29,474 bases of DNA from DATIKM01 sp035477595 (GTDB taxonomy: Bacteria > Armatimonadota > Chthonomonadetes > Chthonomonadales > CAJBBX01): the NCBI GenBank assembly GCA_035477595.1, contig DATIKM010000062.1:1-29474 (forward strand). Direction: 5' to 3'. The notes beneath the pieces were generated by a model, which was given only the letters and a program-made list of their open reading frames with translations, did not search any database and was not told the origin of the DNA. Below, one piece after another: positions 15,712-24,341 of this stretch. A program made the translations under genes and the position numbers. The stretch's first letter is position 1. The number at the start of each line of letters is the position of its first letter.

Positions 15712-15993
15712 CTCGTCTGATCTCCTCTCGTTCGACCGCGGTCCGGCATTGCCCCTCAAAGCAGATCACTGCCCCGGTCGCCAACGCCCGAACCGGTTCA
15801 CAGTCAGTGAGCAGGGCGCCCGGCACACGTGCCATATTATAACCGAATCGATGTCCGCGCGACAGGCCCGGCGCCATGCCCCGCCTGTATGACGACCGCA
15901 CGCGCCCATCGTGTTCCATCCGCCATGCCCGTGCCGCCCGCCACGTTCGTTCGACGGTGCCGGAGGGGCGTTCCGAAAGGGGTAGTGAGAGCC
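15712..15993. other. Divergent intergenic region between prepilin gene and serA
   Basis: These 282 bases hold no supported gene. On the minus strand a perfect TATAAT (15841-15836) has a weak CTGTCG 18 bases upstream, and could start the prepilin transcript near 15829. A small dyad, GGCAC-AC-GTGCC (15822-15833), lies at that start and could be an operator. No convincing plus-strand promoter for serA is seen. Confidence 0.4.
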
Positions 15994-17592
15994 ATGCACA
16001 GGGTGCTCGTGACGGATGCTATCGCGGAGGCTGGGGTCGATCGCCTGCACAGCAACGCCGAGGTTGACGTCTGCATAGGCATCTCGCCCGCCGAGCTTCT
16101 CGACTGCATCGGCGCCTACGATGCCCTGGCCGTCCGCAGTGAGACGAAGGTGACCGCCCAGGTGGTCGCGGCTTCGACGAGACTAAAGGTGATCGGGCGG
16201 GCCGGCGTGGGCGTCGACAACATCGACGTGCGGGCCGCCACGGAGCGCGGCATAGTGGTGGTGAACTCGCCAGAGGGCAACACCATCGCGGCCGCCGAGC
16301 TTTCCATCGCGATGCTGCTTGCACTGGCAAGGCGGATCCCGCAGGCGGACGCCAGCCTGCGCGCGGGCCGCTGGGAGCGCGGGCGGTTCCTGGGCAGCGA
16401 GGTATACCAGAAGACGCTGGGCGTGATCGGCCTGGGCAAGATAGGCAGCGAGGTGGCCAGACGGGCTCGGGCCTTCGAGATGACCGTGCTCGCCTACGAC
16501 CCGTTCGCGACGGAGGACAGCGCGCGGCACTGCGGGGCGTCGCTCGTGGCGCTCGACGGGATCTACGCGCGCAGCGACTTCATCACCCTCCATGTGCCAC
16601 TGACGGACAAGACGCGTGGCCTGATCGGCGCCGACGAGATGGCTCGCATGAAGGATGGCGTTCGCATCGTCAACTGCGCACGGGGAGGCATCGTCGACGA
16701 GTTGGCCCTCGCCGACGCCGTCCGGTCAGGCAAGGTTGCCGGGGCGGCCTTCGACGTGTTCACCACGGAGCCGCCTGCCGCCGACCATCCGCTTCTCGGC
16801 CTGCAGGAGGTCATCGTTACGCCGCACCTTGGCGCATCGACCGCGGAAGCACAGGTCAACGTGGCGACGGACATCGCGGACCAGATCATCGACGTGCTCA
16901 ACGGGCGCCCCGCGCGCGCCGCCGTGAACATGCCCTCCCTGTCTGCGGAGGAGCTGGCCTCGGTCGGCCCCTATCTCGCCCTGGCCGAGAAGATCGGGAG
17001 CCTGCACACGCAGTTGTCTCGCGACATCGAGGGCCGCGGCGAGCCCATCGAGGCCGTCGAGGTTGCCTTCCAGGGCGACTTCGATGACGTGCCCACAGAC
17101 CCTGTGACCCGCGCAGTGCTGGCCGGGGTTCTCTCTCCAGTGCTGAGCGACCCCGTGAACCTGGTCAACGCGCCGATGATTGCGTCCGCGCGCGGCCTGC
17201 GCGTCACCGAGAGCCACACCAGCACCCAGAGCGAGTACAACGCGATGCTCACCGTGCGATCACGCAGCGCGGCGGGGGAGCGCACGATCTGCGGTGCCGT
17301 GTTCGGCCGCAGTGACATCCGCGTCGTGCACATCGACGGCTATCGCGTCGACATCGTGCCCTCAGGCTCCCTGCTCATCACGCTGCACGAGGACCGGCCC
17401 GGCATGATCGGGGCAGTGGGCACGCTTCTCGGCACCAACGCGGTGAACATTGCGGGGATGAACGTCGGCCGCCGAGAGGTCGGCGGTCAGGCGCTGATGG
17501 TCCTCATGCTCGACCAGACGGTCACCGAGCGCGTCCTGACAGGGATCCGCTCCATACCCGGTATGGAGGAGGCGCGCCTCGTCCACCTCTGA
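15994..17592 (+). CDS. serA: SerA, D-3-phosphoglycerate dehydrogenase (long form with ACT domain)
   Basis: SerA oxidises 3-phosphoglycerate to 3-phosphohydroxypyruvate with NAD, the first step of serine synthesis. The 532-residue protein is the long form. The substrate-binding region with GRAGVGVDNIDV lies near residue 66, and the NAD-binding GLGKIGSEVA near residue 148. Catalytic Arg sits in NCARGGIVDE, Glu in FDVFTTEPP, and His in TPHLGAST. An intervening ASB domain follows (about residues 320-450), then a C-terminal ACT domain (about residues 455-530, LHEDRPGMIGAVGTLL), which usually gives feedback control by serine. I take ATG 15994, where homology begins; AAAGGGG lies about 11 bases upstream. 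It is a single gene, ending in a strong hairpin shared with the convergent STAS gene. Confidence 0.96.
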   Translation: MHRVLVTDAIAEAGVDRLHSNAEVDVCIGISPAELLDCIGAYDALAVRSETKVTAQVVAASTRLKVIGRAGVGVDNIDVRAATERGIVVVNSPEGNTIAAAELSIAMLLALARRIPQADASLRAGRWERGRFLGSEVYQKTLGVIGLGKIGSEVARRARAFEMTVLAYDPFATEDSARHCGASLVALDGIYARSDFITLHVPLTDKTRGLIGADEMARMKDGVRIVNCARGGIVDELALADAVRSGKVAGAAFDVFTTEPPAADHPLLGLQEVIVTPHLGASTAEAQVNVATDIADQIIDVLNGRPARAAVNMPSLSAEELASVGPYLALAEKIGSLHTQLSRDIEGRGEPIEAVEVAFQGDFDDVPTDPVTRAVLAGVLSPVLSDPVNLVNAPMIASARGLRVTESHTSTQSEYNAMLTVRSRSAAGERTICGAVFGRSDIRVVHIDGYRVDIVPSGSLLITLHEDRPGMIGAVGTLLGTNAVNIAGMNVGRREVGGQALMVLMLDQTVTERVLTGIRSIPGMEEARLVHL

Positions 17593-17617
17593 CGCGGCGC
17601 GGCCGCACCGGAGGCGA

Positions 17618-17646
17618 CGAGGGGGCGCCGACAACGCGCCCCCTCG
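17618..17646. terminator. Bidirectional hairpin between serA and the STAS gene
   Basis: Eleven bases (17618-17628) are perfectly complementary to 17636-17646 around a 7-base loop. It lies between convergent stops and has no T-run. Confidence 0.65.
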
Positions 17647-17678
17647 CATCTTCACATGGACGTGCTCACACGATCGCG

Positions 17679-18134
17679 TCAGGTCGTCCCATGAAGGTCG
17701 GCGACAGATCGCACCACCGGCAGCAGGACCTCCAGGCGCGTCAGACGAAGCGCATCGCGCACGGGCTCGGAGGGCGCGCACAGAAGCAGCCGGCGCCCCT
17801 GCTCGACGAGGCGCTTCTGTGCCAGGATTAGCGCTCCAAATCCCTCGCTGTCCACCCATCCCACATGGCGGAGGACGACACCCACGGTCTGGGAGGGCAC
17901 TCCTCGGGCCAGGTCAAGAGCCGAGACAAGGGCCGCAGCCGAGTCCTCCCCCACTTCGCCCCGAAGCTCCACGAGCGCGACAGCGCCGTTGGACGACACC
18001 CTGGCCCTAAGCCGCTCGTCGCCGAACCACGCACCGAGGCGAACAGCCACATCCGTCGCGCGCCCGTCGGCGCCGCCGATGAGCGCCCTCTCCTCCAACG
18101 GTGCCGATGGTGTGTGCAGAAACTCGATGGACAT
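17679..18134 (-). CDS. STAS-domain protein, anti-sigma factor antagonist-like
   Basis: This 151-residue protein has a variable N-terminal 48 residues, then a STAS domain with the pattern of SpoIIAA-like antagonists: VALVELRGEV, then GWVDSEGFGALILAQKRL. The phosphorylatable Ser is probably S96 (VDSEG), followed by GRRLLLCAPSEPVRDALRL. Such proteins bind an anti-sigma kinase when unphosphorylated and so free a sigma factor. No partner anti-sigma kinase is adjacent. A TATATT at 18149-18144 on the minus strand lies only 9 bases before the ATG at 18134, so the mRNA may have almost no leader; no good -35 is seen. A role in another STAS-regulated pathway is possible. Confidence 0.8.
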   Translation of the reverse strand: MSIEFLHTPSAPLEERALIGGADGRATDVAVRLGAWFGDERLRARVSSNGAVALVELRGEVGEDSAAALVSALDLARGVPSQTVGVVLRHVGWVDSEGFGALILAQKRLVEQGRRLLLCAPSEPVRDALRLTRLEVLLPVVRSVADLHGTT

Positions 18135-18248
18135 CTCAGTTCTAATATACGGCAGCCCGGCCCGCCCGTGCCCCCGCGACTTGTGCCAGCTTGCGGACGG
18201 TCAGCGCGGAGCTGCGGACAGACCGAACGTGCGGACAGAGACGCCCCA

Positions 18249-20039
18249 TCATAACCGCGCGGCCGCCCGCGCTTCCATGCCGGCTCGGTAGCGCTCCGCG
18301 ATCACCCGTCGCTTCACCTTGAGCGTGGGAGTGAGCTCACCGCCCTCCACGCTGAACGGTCGCTCCGACAGAATGAACCGCTTCACGCGCTCGAAGTCGG
18401 CGAGGCCAGCCGAGCTCCGGTCGATCTCTTCCCGGATCAGCCTTCGCACAGAAGGGGCGGTCACGAGGGCGTGATCGTCCGGGGCGTGGACGCCGTGCTG
18501 CTGCGCCCACTCGCGCAGTCGCTCGATGTGCGGAACCACGAGGGCGCCGATGCCTGCCTGGCGGTCCCCTACGAGCGCTATCTCGGCGATGTAGGGGTTG
18601 CGCGCGAGCTGGGCCTCGATCGGCTGCGGCGCCACGTTCTTCCCGCTGGCCAGAACGATGATGTCCTTCTTGCGGTCGGTGATCCTCACCACGCCGTTCG
18701 GCTCGATGGAGCCGATGTCCCCGGTATGCAGCCAGCCGTCGGCGTCAATGGCCTCGGCGGTCGCCTCTGGCCGTCCCAGGTAGCAGCGCATCAGGCTGGG
18801 CCCGCGAACCAGCAGCTCTCCGTCGGGAGCGCACCGCACTTCGATGCCTTCGAGTGGCAGACCCACTGTGCCCGGACGACGACGCTCCGGCCGGTTCAGG
18901 CTGACCACGGGGCACTCCGTCAGCCCATAGCCCTCCAGAACCATCAGCCCGATTGCCTCCAGGAACAGCGCCGTCGACTCATCGAGCGGGGCGCCGCCTG
19001 ATACGACGAAACGGAGGCGCCCCCCGGTGGCCTGACGCCGCACCCTCCGCATGACGAGCACATCGGCCAGCATTCGCTGCAGTCTCATCCCCATGGGCGC
19101 GCCCTCGGCACCGCTAGCCATCCGCGCATGCTCCGTGCCCACACGGAGCGCCCACTCCCAGACGACCCTCCTCGGACCCCGCACCCGGCTCGCCGCCTCC
19201 ATGACCCTCTCGCGCAGGCGCTCGAAGAGGCGAGGCACGCACAGGAAGACGGTGGGACGGGTCTCCCTGAGCTCCTGGGCCACCCGCGACACGCCCTCCG
19301 AGTAAACGGTGTGCGCGCCGAGCGAGAGCGCCAGGTAGTGGCCTCCGATGCGCTCCATCACGTGGCAGAGCGGTAGGAACGACAGGAACACATCTGTCTC
19401 ATACAGCGGCGTGATAAGGGGGGCCACGCGCGCCGTGTGCAAAGCCGCGCGCTGCGTCAGGACGGCGCCCTTTGGCTCGCCGGTCGTCCCCGACGTGTAG
19501 ATAACGCTCGCATCGTCGTCCGGCAGTACGGAGTTGCCGACGGCGTCCAGCGCCTCGTCGCTAAGGCCCTCCGAGACGCCGAGCTCTACCAGGCGGTGCA
19601 GATCGATAGCGCCCTCTGGCGCCGGGCCGTCCATTACGACCAAGTGCAGAAGATCTGCGCACTGGGAACGCGCCTCCAATGCCTTGGCAAGCTGCCGCGC
19701 GTCGGACGCGATGAGGACGCGCGCTCCAGAATCGCGCAGAATGTGCTCGACCTGAGGAGCAGGCAGGCTCGTATAGATCGGCACCGTCAGGACGCCCATG
19801 CATTGAGCGGCCAGGTCAACGACAGCCCACTCCGGCCTGTTCTCGGACAGGATCGCGACGCGGTCACCCTTGTTGCAGCCGAGGGCGCTGAGTCCGCGCC
19901 GAACCGCGCGCGCTGCCTCGCGAAGCCTCGCGTACGTGAGGGACCGGGCGTCAGGGTCCCTGCCGATGCTGACCGCCAGCCGGTCCGGGAAACGGCTCAC
20001 GCTCGACTCCAGCATCCTGAAGATGGTGTTCTCGTGCAT
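18249..20039 (-). CDS. Long-chain acyl-CoA synthetase (AMP-forming)
   Basis: This enzyme activates fatty acids to acyl-CoA through an acyl-adenylate. The 596-residue protein shows the ANL superfamily motifs: the P-loop YTSGTTGEPKGAVLT (about residues 181-195), GYGLTECPVVS (A5), and GWLHTGDIG with DRKKDIIVLASGKNVAPQPIE (A7-A8). Near the C-terminus, ELTPTLKVKRRVI has the lysine used in adenylation. The linker pattern and the phrase FLPLCHVMERIGGHY resemble FadD15/Faa1-type long-chain synthetases. ATG 20039 has GGAGG 6 bases upstream; the reading from 20069 adds ten residues without that support. Neither neighbour belongs to a fatty-acid pathway, so substrate and role (degradation, lipid recycling) stay open. 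Confidence 0.92.
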   Translation of the reverse strand: MHENTIFRMLESSVSRFPDRLAVSIGRDPDARSLTYARLREAARAVRRGLSALGCNKGDRVAILSENRPEWAVVDLAAQCMGVLTVPIYTSLPAPQVEHILRDSGARVLIASDARQLAKALEARSQCADLLHLVVMDGPAPEGAIDLHRLVELGVSEGLSDEALDAVGNSVLPDDDASVIYTSGTTGEPKGAVLTQRAALHTARVAPLITPLYETDVFLSFLPLCHVMERIGGHYLALSLGAHTVYSEGVSRVAQELRETRPTVFLCVPRLFERLRERVMEAASRVRGPRRVVWEWALRVGTEHARMASGAEGAPMGMRLQRMLADVLVMRRVRRQATGGRLRFVVSGGAPLDESTALFLEAIGLMVLEGYGLTECPVVSLNRPERRRPGTVGLPLEGIEVRCAPDGELLVRGPSLMRCYLGRPEATAEAIDADGWLHTGDIGSIEPNGVVRITDRKKDIIVLASGKNVAPQPIEAQLARNPYIAEIALVGDRQAGIGALVVPHIERLREWAQQHGVHAPDDHALVTAPSVRRLIREEIDRSSAGLADFERVKRFILSERPFSVEGGELTPTLKVKRRVIAERYRAGMEARAAARL

Positions 20040-20222
20040 CGGGTCCTCCAGAGGCGGCCGCCTGCCCACCTATACTGTCGGACGAGGCGAGGGTCCCAGG
20101 CGCGATGGGCCGAAAGTACCGTTGTGCCAGGACGCACGGTCCGTTCTGCGCGGGACCACTCGCTCATGGCGTCCGGACCCGGGAGGCGCATCGCGTGCCG
20201 TGCGTTGCCAGGCGCTGCCAGA

Positions 20223-20570
20223 TCAGATGGAGCGCTCCACGAGCTGCACGATGCTCCCGTCCGGGTCGCGCGGCGAATCGATCAGCCCGTGGTCCAGGTC
20301 CGTAGGAGCGATGAGGGAGGCGGTGCCCAGGGCGGTCAGGGCGTCGAACGTCGCGGCGAGATGGCTGACCTGGAGCGAGAGGAGGACCATGTGCACCCGT
20401 ACGTCGTCGGGTGAGAGGGCGTCAGGCTGCTGGAACAGGGCAACCCAATGCGCCGAGGGCGGCACAGTCGTCCTGTTTCGCGGTCACGGCCAGGCCGAGC
20501 ATGCCGTGGCAGAAGACCACCGACCGGCCCACGCCCTGACCAGCACACCGACGCCGGCGACGGGGGCCAT
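20223..20570 (-). pseudogene. VOC/glyoxalase-fold gene broken by two compensating frameshifts
   Basis: Three pieces of one VOC-fold protein follow each other in order on the minus strand. From ATG 20570 the frame reads MAPVAGVGVLVR. One base appears missing near 20533, after which the next frame reads VGRSVVFCHGMLGLAVTAKQDD, the usual first beta-strand and helix of a VOC module. One extra base near 20466 returns to the first frame for VPPSAHWVALFQQPDALSP and onward, to a typical ending DPDGSIVQLVERSI. The start and end frames agree, and the total length is 116 codons, right for this fold. The undisturbed frame from ATG meets a stop at 20486-20484, so no full product is made as the sequence stands. 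Sequencing error is the main alternative. Function unknown; it lies at the end of the TPR operon. Confidence 0.65.
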
Positions 20571-20667
20571 GGGTCCGTTCCCAGTGAGAGGTCGGTGCGG
20601 CACGCGGGGAGACGGGACAACCGGACGTCCGGCCCTGGACGGCACGCCCGAGCTCTGCCGATGGACT

Positions 20668-21528
20668 TCAGGGCGCCTGACGCGATGGCGGGCCCTGCTG
20701 TGCCCCTCTCTCCGCCAGCGCCCTGCCACGGATCTCGTCGTGCGCTTGCTGAACTGCATCGCTTCGTGGCGCGGCCCGCAGCGCGCGTTGCGCTTGGACC
20801 AGCGCCTCCTCGTAGCGGCCCTGGGACTCGTAGGCCTTGGCGAGGTGCAGATGGATCTCCGGCTCTCCAGGGGCGAGGTCGGCGGCCTGCTGAAGCACCC
20901 GGACGGCCTCCGGGTGCCGGCCCATGCGGTACAGGACCCACCCGACGCTGTCCAGGAACACGCCTACGTCCCGGTCATCGAAGAAGCTGCGCTGGGAGCG
21001 AGCGAGCGAGACGGCCCGGGTGGTCATCTCCAGCGCCTGCTGAAGATCGGCAGCGCTGCTCGGAGCCTCCGCGATGGTGTAGCCCAGGTTGTTCAAGAAG
21101 CGGGGGTTATCCGGGTCGAGCTCCAGCGCGGCACGGTTCGCCTCTATGGCGCGAGTCCAGTCGCGCATCCTCAGGTAGCAGTCGCCCATAGCGCTGTGGA
21201 TCTCAGCGCGCTGGATGCGGTTCAGGCCGGCAGCCTCCTTCAGCGCCTGTTGCCCGTATTGCACCGCCAGGTCGCTGCGGCCGACCGTCTGGCACGCCCG
21301 GAGCACCATCAGGAAGACCGTGCCGTTGCCGCCGCCGTTGCGTATCGCTCTGTCGAACTGAACCTGAGCGCCCTGCTCGTCGCCCTGCGCCAGGAGTCGG
21401 GCGCCAAAAGCGATCTCGGGTGGCGGCGATGCCGTTATCTGTCTCGGCAGCGCACAGCCGCCCAGCAGCACCAGCGCCAGTGCAGGAAGGGCCGCGCGGA
21501 GCACACACCCCGGGGTTCGTCTACTCAA
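20668..21528 (-). CDS. TPR-repeat lipoprotein
   Basis: The 286-residue reading starts with a lipoprotein signal: basic residues, a hydrophobic run, and the lipobox LLGGC with Cys25. At least five tetratricopeptide-like helix pairs follow (for example GDCYLRMRDWTRAIEANRAALELDPDNP and HLAKAYESQGRYEEALVQAQRALRAAP, given here only by their ends at about residues 115-145 and 230-265). TPR proteins are protein-binding scaffolds; this one would sit on the membrane surface. The start is TTG 21528, which overlaps the CPBP stop by 8 bases and gives a normal signal peptide. The reading from 21570 would overlap by 50 bases; a GTG at 21504 is a shorter alternative. The partner is unknown. Confidence 0.85.
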   Translation of the reverse strand: MSRRTPGCVLRAALPALALVLLGGCALPRQITASPPPEIAFGARLLAQGDEQGAQVQFDRAIRNGGGNGTVFLMVLRACQTVGRSDLAVQYGQQALKEAAGLNRIQRAEIHSAMGDCYLRMRDWTRAIEANRAALELDPDNPRFLNNLGYTIAEAPSSAADLQQALEMTTRAVSLARSQRSFFDDRDVGVFLDSVGWVLYRMGRHPEAVRVLQQAADLAPGEPEIHLHLAKAYESQGRYEEALVQAQRALRAAPRSDAVQQAHDEIRGRALAERGAQQGPPSRQAP

Positions 21529-22441
21529 AGAGCCATACGCCGAGCGTCGCAGCACCGTTGTTAACCGCATGCATCAGGATCACTACCCAGAGCGAACCCG
21601 TACGCTCGTATGCCCACCCCAGCAGCAGGCCCATGGGGAAGATAGCGAGTATCAACACGGGTCCTCCGTGCGCAAGCGCGAACAGCGCCGCACTTATAAG
21701 TACGCTCGCCAACACGCCAAAACGCTCCCGAGCACACCGCTGAAGCCAGCCGCGGAAGAACAACTCCTCTGCGACTGGCGCACCGACCGCCACCGCCAGG
21801 AGGATCGCTGCCATCGCGCCAAGGTCGCCCTCAGCACCTTTGATGAAGGGCACAGGCGAGAACATCTCGCTGGCAGACCTGACTGAGTGGAGCGCCTCGG
21901 CGCCGAGCGTGAACCGCACCACTGTCTCGAGGCCGAACTCCATGGTGGCCCCGAGGAGCAGCATCACCAACCCCAGAGCCACACCCAGCGCGATGTGGCG
22001 CCTCTCAAGGCGACGCGTGAGACCGATGTCCGCCAGGCGGACCCCGTAGCCGTACCGAATGACCAGCGCGGGCACGGCCGCCATCGCGACGCATTGTCCC
22101 AGGGTGGCCACCGCGAGCAACCAGACAGCGTCCGGTGGCACGGAGGGCCCATCCAGTCCTTCGAGGCCTTGTGAGAGGGAGAACTCTGGCGCGAGCGTCA
22201 GCAGCGCCACCGCGAGCATCGCCAGCGCCAGGATCGCCGCAAGCATGGCCTGGGCGCCGAACCACACATGGGCCAGGCTCCACGAGCTTCGAAACAGCGG
22301 GCGAGCCACGCCCGCCGCGACGGCGTCCCGGCGGGCGAGCCACAGCACGGCGATCACCACGTTGGTCACGACGACGCCGACGACCAGGCACACCAACAGG
22401 ACGAGCACCGCGGAGGCCTGCTGCATGTCTGACGTGGTCAC
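21521..22441 (-). CDS. CPBP-family intramembrane glutamic endopeptidase
   Basis: This 306-residue polytopic protein has about eight hydrophobic spans. The C-terminal half carries the three motifs of the CPBP (Abi/Rce1-like) family: EELFFRGWLQ (EExxxR), FALAHGG (FxxxH) and MHAVNN (HxxxN). The glutamates and histidines form the proposed metal-free or metal-assisted proteolytic site in the membrane. Family roles include prenyl-protein processing, bacteriocin self-protection and unknown functions; nothing here picks one. GTG 22441 has AGGAG 6 bases upstream, and only 24 bases separate it from the ABC ATPase gene, so the two are probably co-transcribed. ATG 22426 is a possible shorter start. Confidence 0.9.
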   Translation of the reverse strand: MTTSDMQQASAVLVLLVCLVVGVVVTNVVIAVLWLARRDAVAAGVARPLFRSSWSLAHVWFGAQAMLAAILALAMLAVALLTLAPEFSLSQGLEGLDGPSVPPDAVWLLAVATLGQCVAMAAVPALVIRYGYGVRLADIGLTRRLERRHIALGVALGLVMLLLGATMEFGLETVVRFTLGAEALHSVRSASEMFSPVPFIKGAEGDLGAMAAILLAVAVGAPVAEELFFRGWLQRCARERFGVLASVLISAALFALAHGGPVLILAIFPMGLLLGWAYERTGSLWVVILMHAVNNGAATLGVWLFE

Positions 22442-22465
22442 GGATGCTCCTGTGTGGCCATACGA

Positions 22466-23242
22466 CTACACGCCAAGTGACCGGATGACGTCCCGATCCT
22501 CCTCTGAGCTGGTCAGCTCCAGGAAGATGTCCTCCAGCGTTCCGTTGGCCGAGCCGCCACGCTCCCTGAGCTCGGCCATGGTGCCCAGGGCGATGACCTT
22601 GCCGCGGTTGATGATCGCAAAGCGATCGCACATGCGCTCCGCAACCTCGAGTATGTGCGTGGAGAGAAACACGGTCGCGCCCGAAAGGCAGAGCTGGCGC
22701 AGGATCTCCTTCATCAGGCGCGCGCTGCGAGGATCCAGACCCAAGGTGGGCTCGTCAAGAAACACCACCTGCGGGCGGTGGATGAGGGCCCCGCTGAGCG
22801 CGATCTTCCGCCGCATTCCGCGCGAGTAGCCTTGGATCAGCTCGTCACCCTTCTCCGTCAGCTCGAACATCGCGAGCAGACGCTCGATCTCCTCGGCGCG
22901 ACCCCGCGGGCTCACCGAGTAGAGGTCCGCCATGAAGTTCAGAAACTCACGGCCAGTCAGCTTCTCGTAGAGATACGGCTCGTCGGGGATGTACCCCACC
23001 ACACGCTTGGCGTCCAGCGGCTGGCGAAGCATATCGATCCCGGCGATCCTCACCGAGCCGGCCGTCGGCCGGAGCAGACCCACCATCATCTTGATCGTGG
23101 TGGTCTTGCCCGCGCCGTTCGGCCCGAGGAACCCGAAGAGCTCGCCAGGTTCGATCCGCAGGTCGAGGTTGTCGACGGCGCGGAACGCGCCGAACTCCTT
23201 GGTCAGGCCCTCGCACGCGATTGCCGCGATGCCGCTGGCCAA
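22466..23242 (-). CDS. ABC transporter ATP-binding protein (ABC-2 type)
   Basis: This 258-residue ATPase has Walker A GPNGAGKTTT (about residues 40-49), a Q-loop region with GYIPDEPYLYEKLTG, the signature motif YSRGMRRKI, and Walker B VVFLDEPTLGLD followed by the switch His in LSTHILE. Its closest pattern is the CcmA/NatA-like group that works with ABC-2 permeases in export or gliding-type systems. No permease gene is adjacent. The next gene downstream encodes a CPBP protease, which is membrane-bound but not an ABC permease. The start is TTG 23242, with a weak GAGACC upstream; no ATG suits. Substrate unknown. Confidence 0.93.
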   Translation of the reverse strand: MASGIAAIACEGLTKEFGAFRAVDNLDLRIEPGELFGFLGPNGAGKTTTIKMMVGLLRPTAGSVRIAGIDMLRQPLDAKRVVGYIPDEPYLYEKLTGREFLNFMADLYSVSPRGRAEEIERLLAMFELTEKGDELIQGYSRGMRRKIALSGALIHRPQVVFLDEPTLGLDPRSARLMKEILRQLCLSGATVFLSTHILEVAERMCDRFAIINRGKVIALGTMAELRERGGSANGTLEDIFLELTSSEEDRDVIRSLGV

Positions 23243-23329
23243 GGCTGCGGTCTCAGGGCGCCCGACGTCAGACAGATCCGCACCTCCCCGGGAGCCCTGG
23301 CCATGCGGCGCGGCGCGTCCACCGACTCC

Positions 23330-24232
23330 CTACCTAACCACGACCGCCCTGCACGACACGGGCCGCGCAGGCCCACCGGCTCGCGAGGCCCACACCACCA
23401 CGTGCAGCACGCCCGGTGCAGCCGTCGCTTCCGGCGGCAGCTCCGCGCTGAACTCGGCGCCTTGCCTCACTACCCGCACTGCCTCCACCGGGTGCGTCCG
23501 CGGCAGGCTGTAGGAGCCCGACTGCATCAGCTCTGCAGGCTCCCGCGCCGTCAGCGGAGGCGCCAGCGCGTAGGTCACGGCCTCGAAGCGCCACGGCGGC
23601 TGCAGCATCCCGGCCACGCCGATGCGCGACGAGACGCGCGTCTCCGCTGGCAGCGGAGCGAACGAGCCGCATCGAACAACGAACACCTGCGCATTCGCGA
23701 TGACCGAGCTTCGGGGCCCGCGGCTCCTCGCGAGCCCAATCCCGACGTGCGTGTGGTAGGGAGACAGGATGTTCCGGCGGTGGCCGTCGTTCGGCGGCCG
23801 CCCCTTCATGTAGGTGTCCTGGACCGCGTCCAGCTCGGCGGGTGTGAACCGAGGGTGCGCGTCGAGCGCCATGGGGCCCGACGGCTCACGCCCCCGGTAC
23901 TTCATCTCCAGGTACACGTTCTCCTGTACGAAGTCCGAGCCGCCCTCATCGCTGTAGCGGTGCCATGGCAGCCGTCCCGAGCGGTCCCAGTGCGCCACGT
24001 AGACGTGGACTGCCATGTCCTCCCCTTGGCGCTGAGCGGCTCGCGCCGCGAGCGGGTCGTGAGCCACCGGTGAGAGACCGTGGGCGCCGCGGTCCGCGTT
24101 CACGCGCGCCAGCAGATACGCCTGGGCCTCCTCGAGGCTTAGCGTCTGCCCGGCCACCTGAGCGCCAGCGACCGCGCATGCCGTCCCCATGGCGCAAGCG
24201 ATGAGCGCCGCGGTCAGAGCGCGCCACCACAA
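23330..24232 (-). CDS. Secreted CAP/SCP-domain protein
   Basis: The 300-residue product has an N-terminal signal peptide (WWRALTAALIACAMGTACAV, residues 2-21). A CAP (SCP/PR1-like) domain follows, with the typical LLARVNADRGAHGLSPVAHD (about residues 40-59), a histidine/glutamate pair region (VYVAHWDRSG and FVQENVYLE), and GHRRNILSPYHTHVGIGLA (about residues 148-166). The last 100 residues form a separate beta-rich domain of unknown type. Bacterial CAP proteins are secreted and poorly understood; proposed roles include cell-wall and lipid binding. The start is TTG 24232, with GGAG 8-9 bases upstream. It is the first gene of a putative run with the ABC ATPase, CPBP protease and TPR lipoprotein, though 87 bases separate it from the ATPase. 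Confidence 0.85.
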   Translation of the reverse strand: MWWRALTAALIACAMGTACAVAGAQVAGQTLSLEEAQAYLLARVNADRGAHGLSPVAHDPLAARAAQRQGEDMAVHVYVAHWDRSGRLPWHRYSDEGGSDFVQENVYLEMKYRGREPSGPMALDAHPRFTPAELDAVQDTYMKGRPPNDGHRRNILSPYHTHVGIGLARSRGPRSSVIANAQVFVVRCGSFAPLPAETRVSSRIGVAGMLQPPWRFEAVTYALAPPLTAREPAELMQSGSYSLPRTHPVEAVRVVRQGAEFSAELPPEATAAPGVLHVVVWASRAGGPARPVSCRAVVVR

Positions 24233-24341
24233 GGCCGTACTCCGTGCAACGAAGGTGAGCCCGTGGCACCGCCCAGGCTCTCATCGTCTTCGTTCCACGG
24301 TCACGGCGCGCACCTCCGCTAAGGCGGCGCACAACCGGCAT

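Noticed and set aside
20040..20222. Small gene or promoter in the gap before the acyl-CoA synthetase (TATACT at 20071)
   Set aside because: There is no matching -35 on the plus strand, and no reading frame with motifs or a ribosome-binding site.
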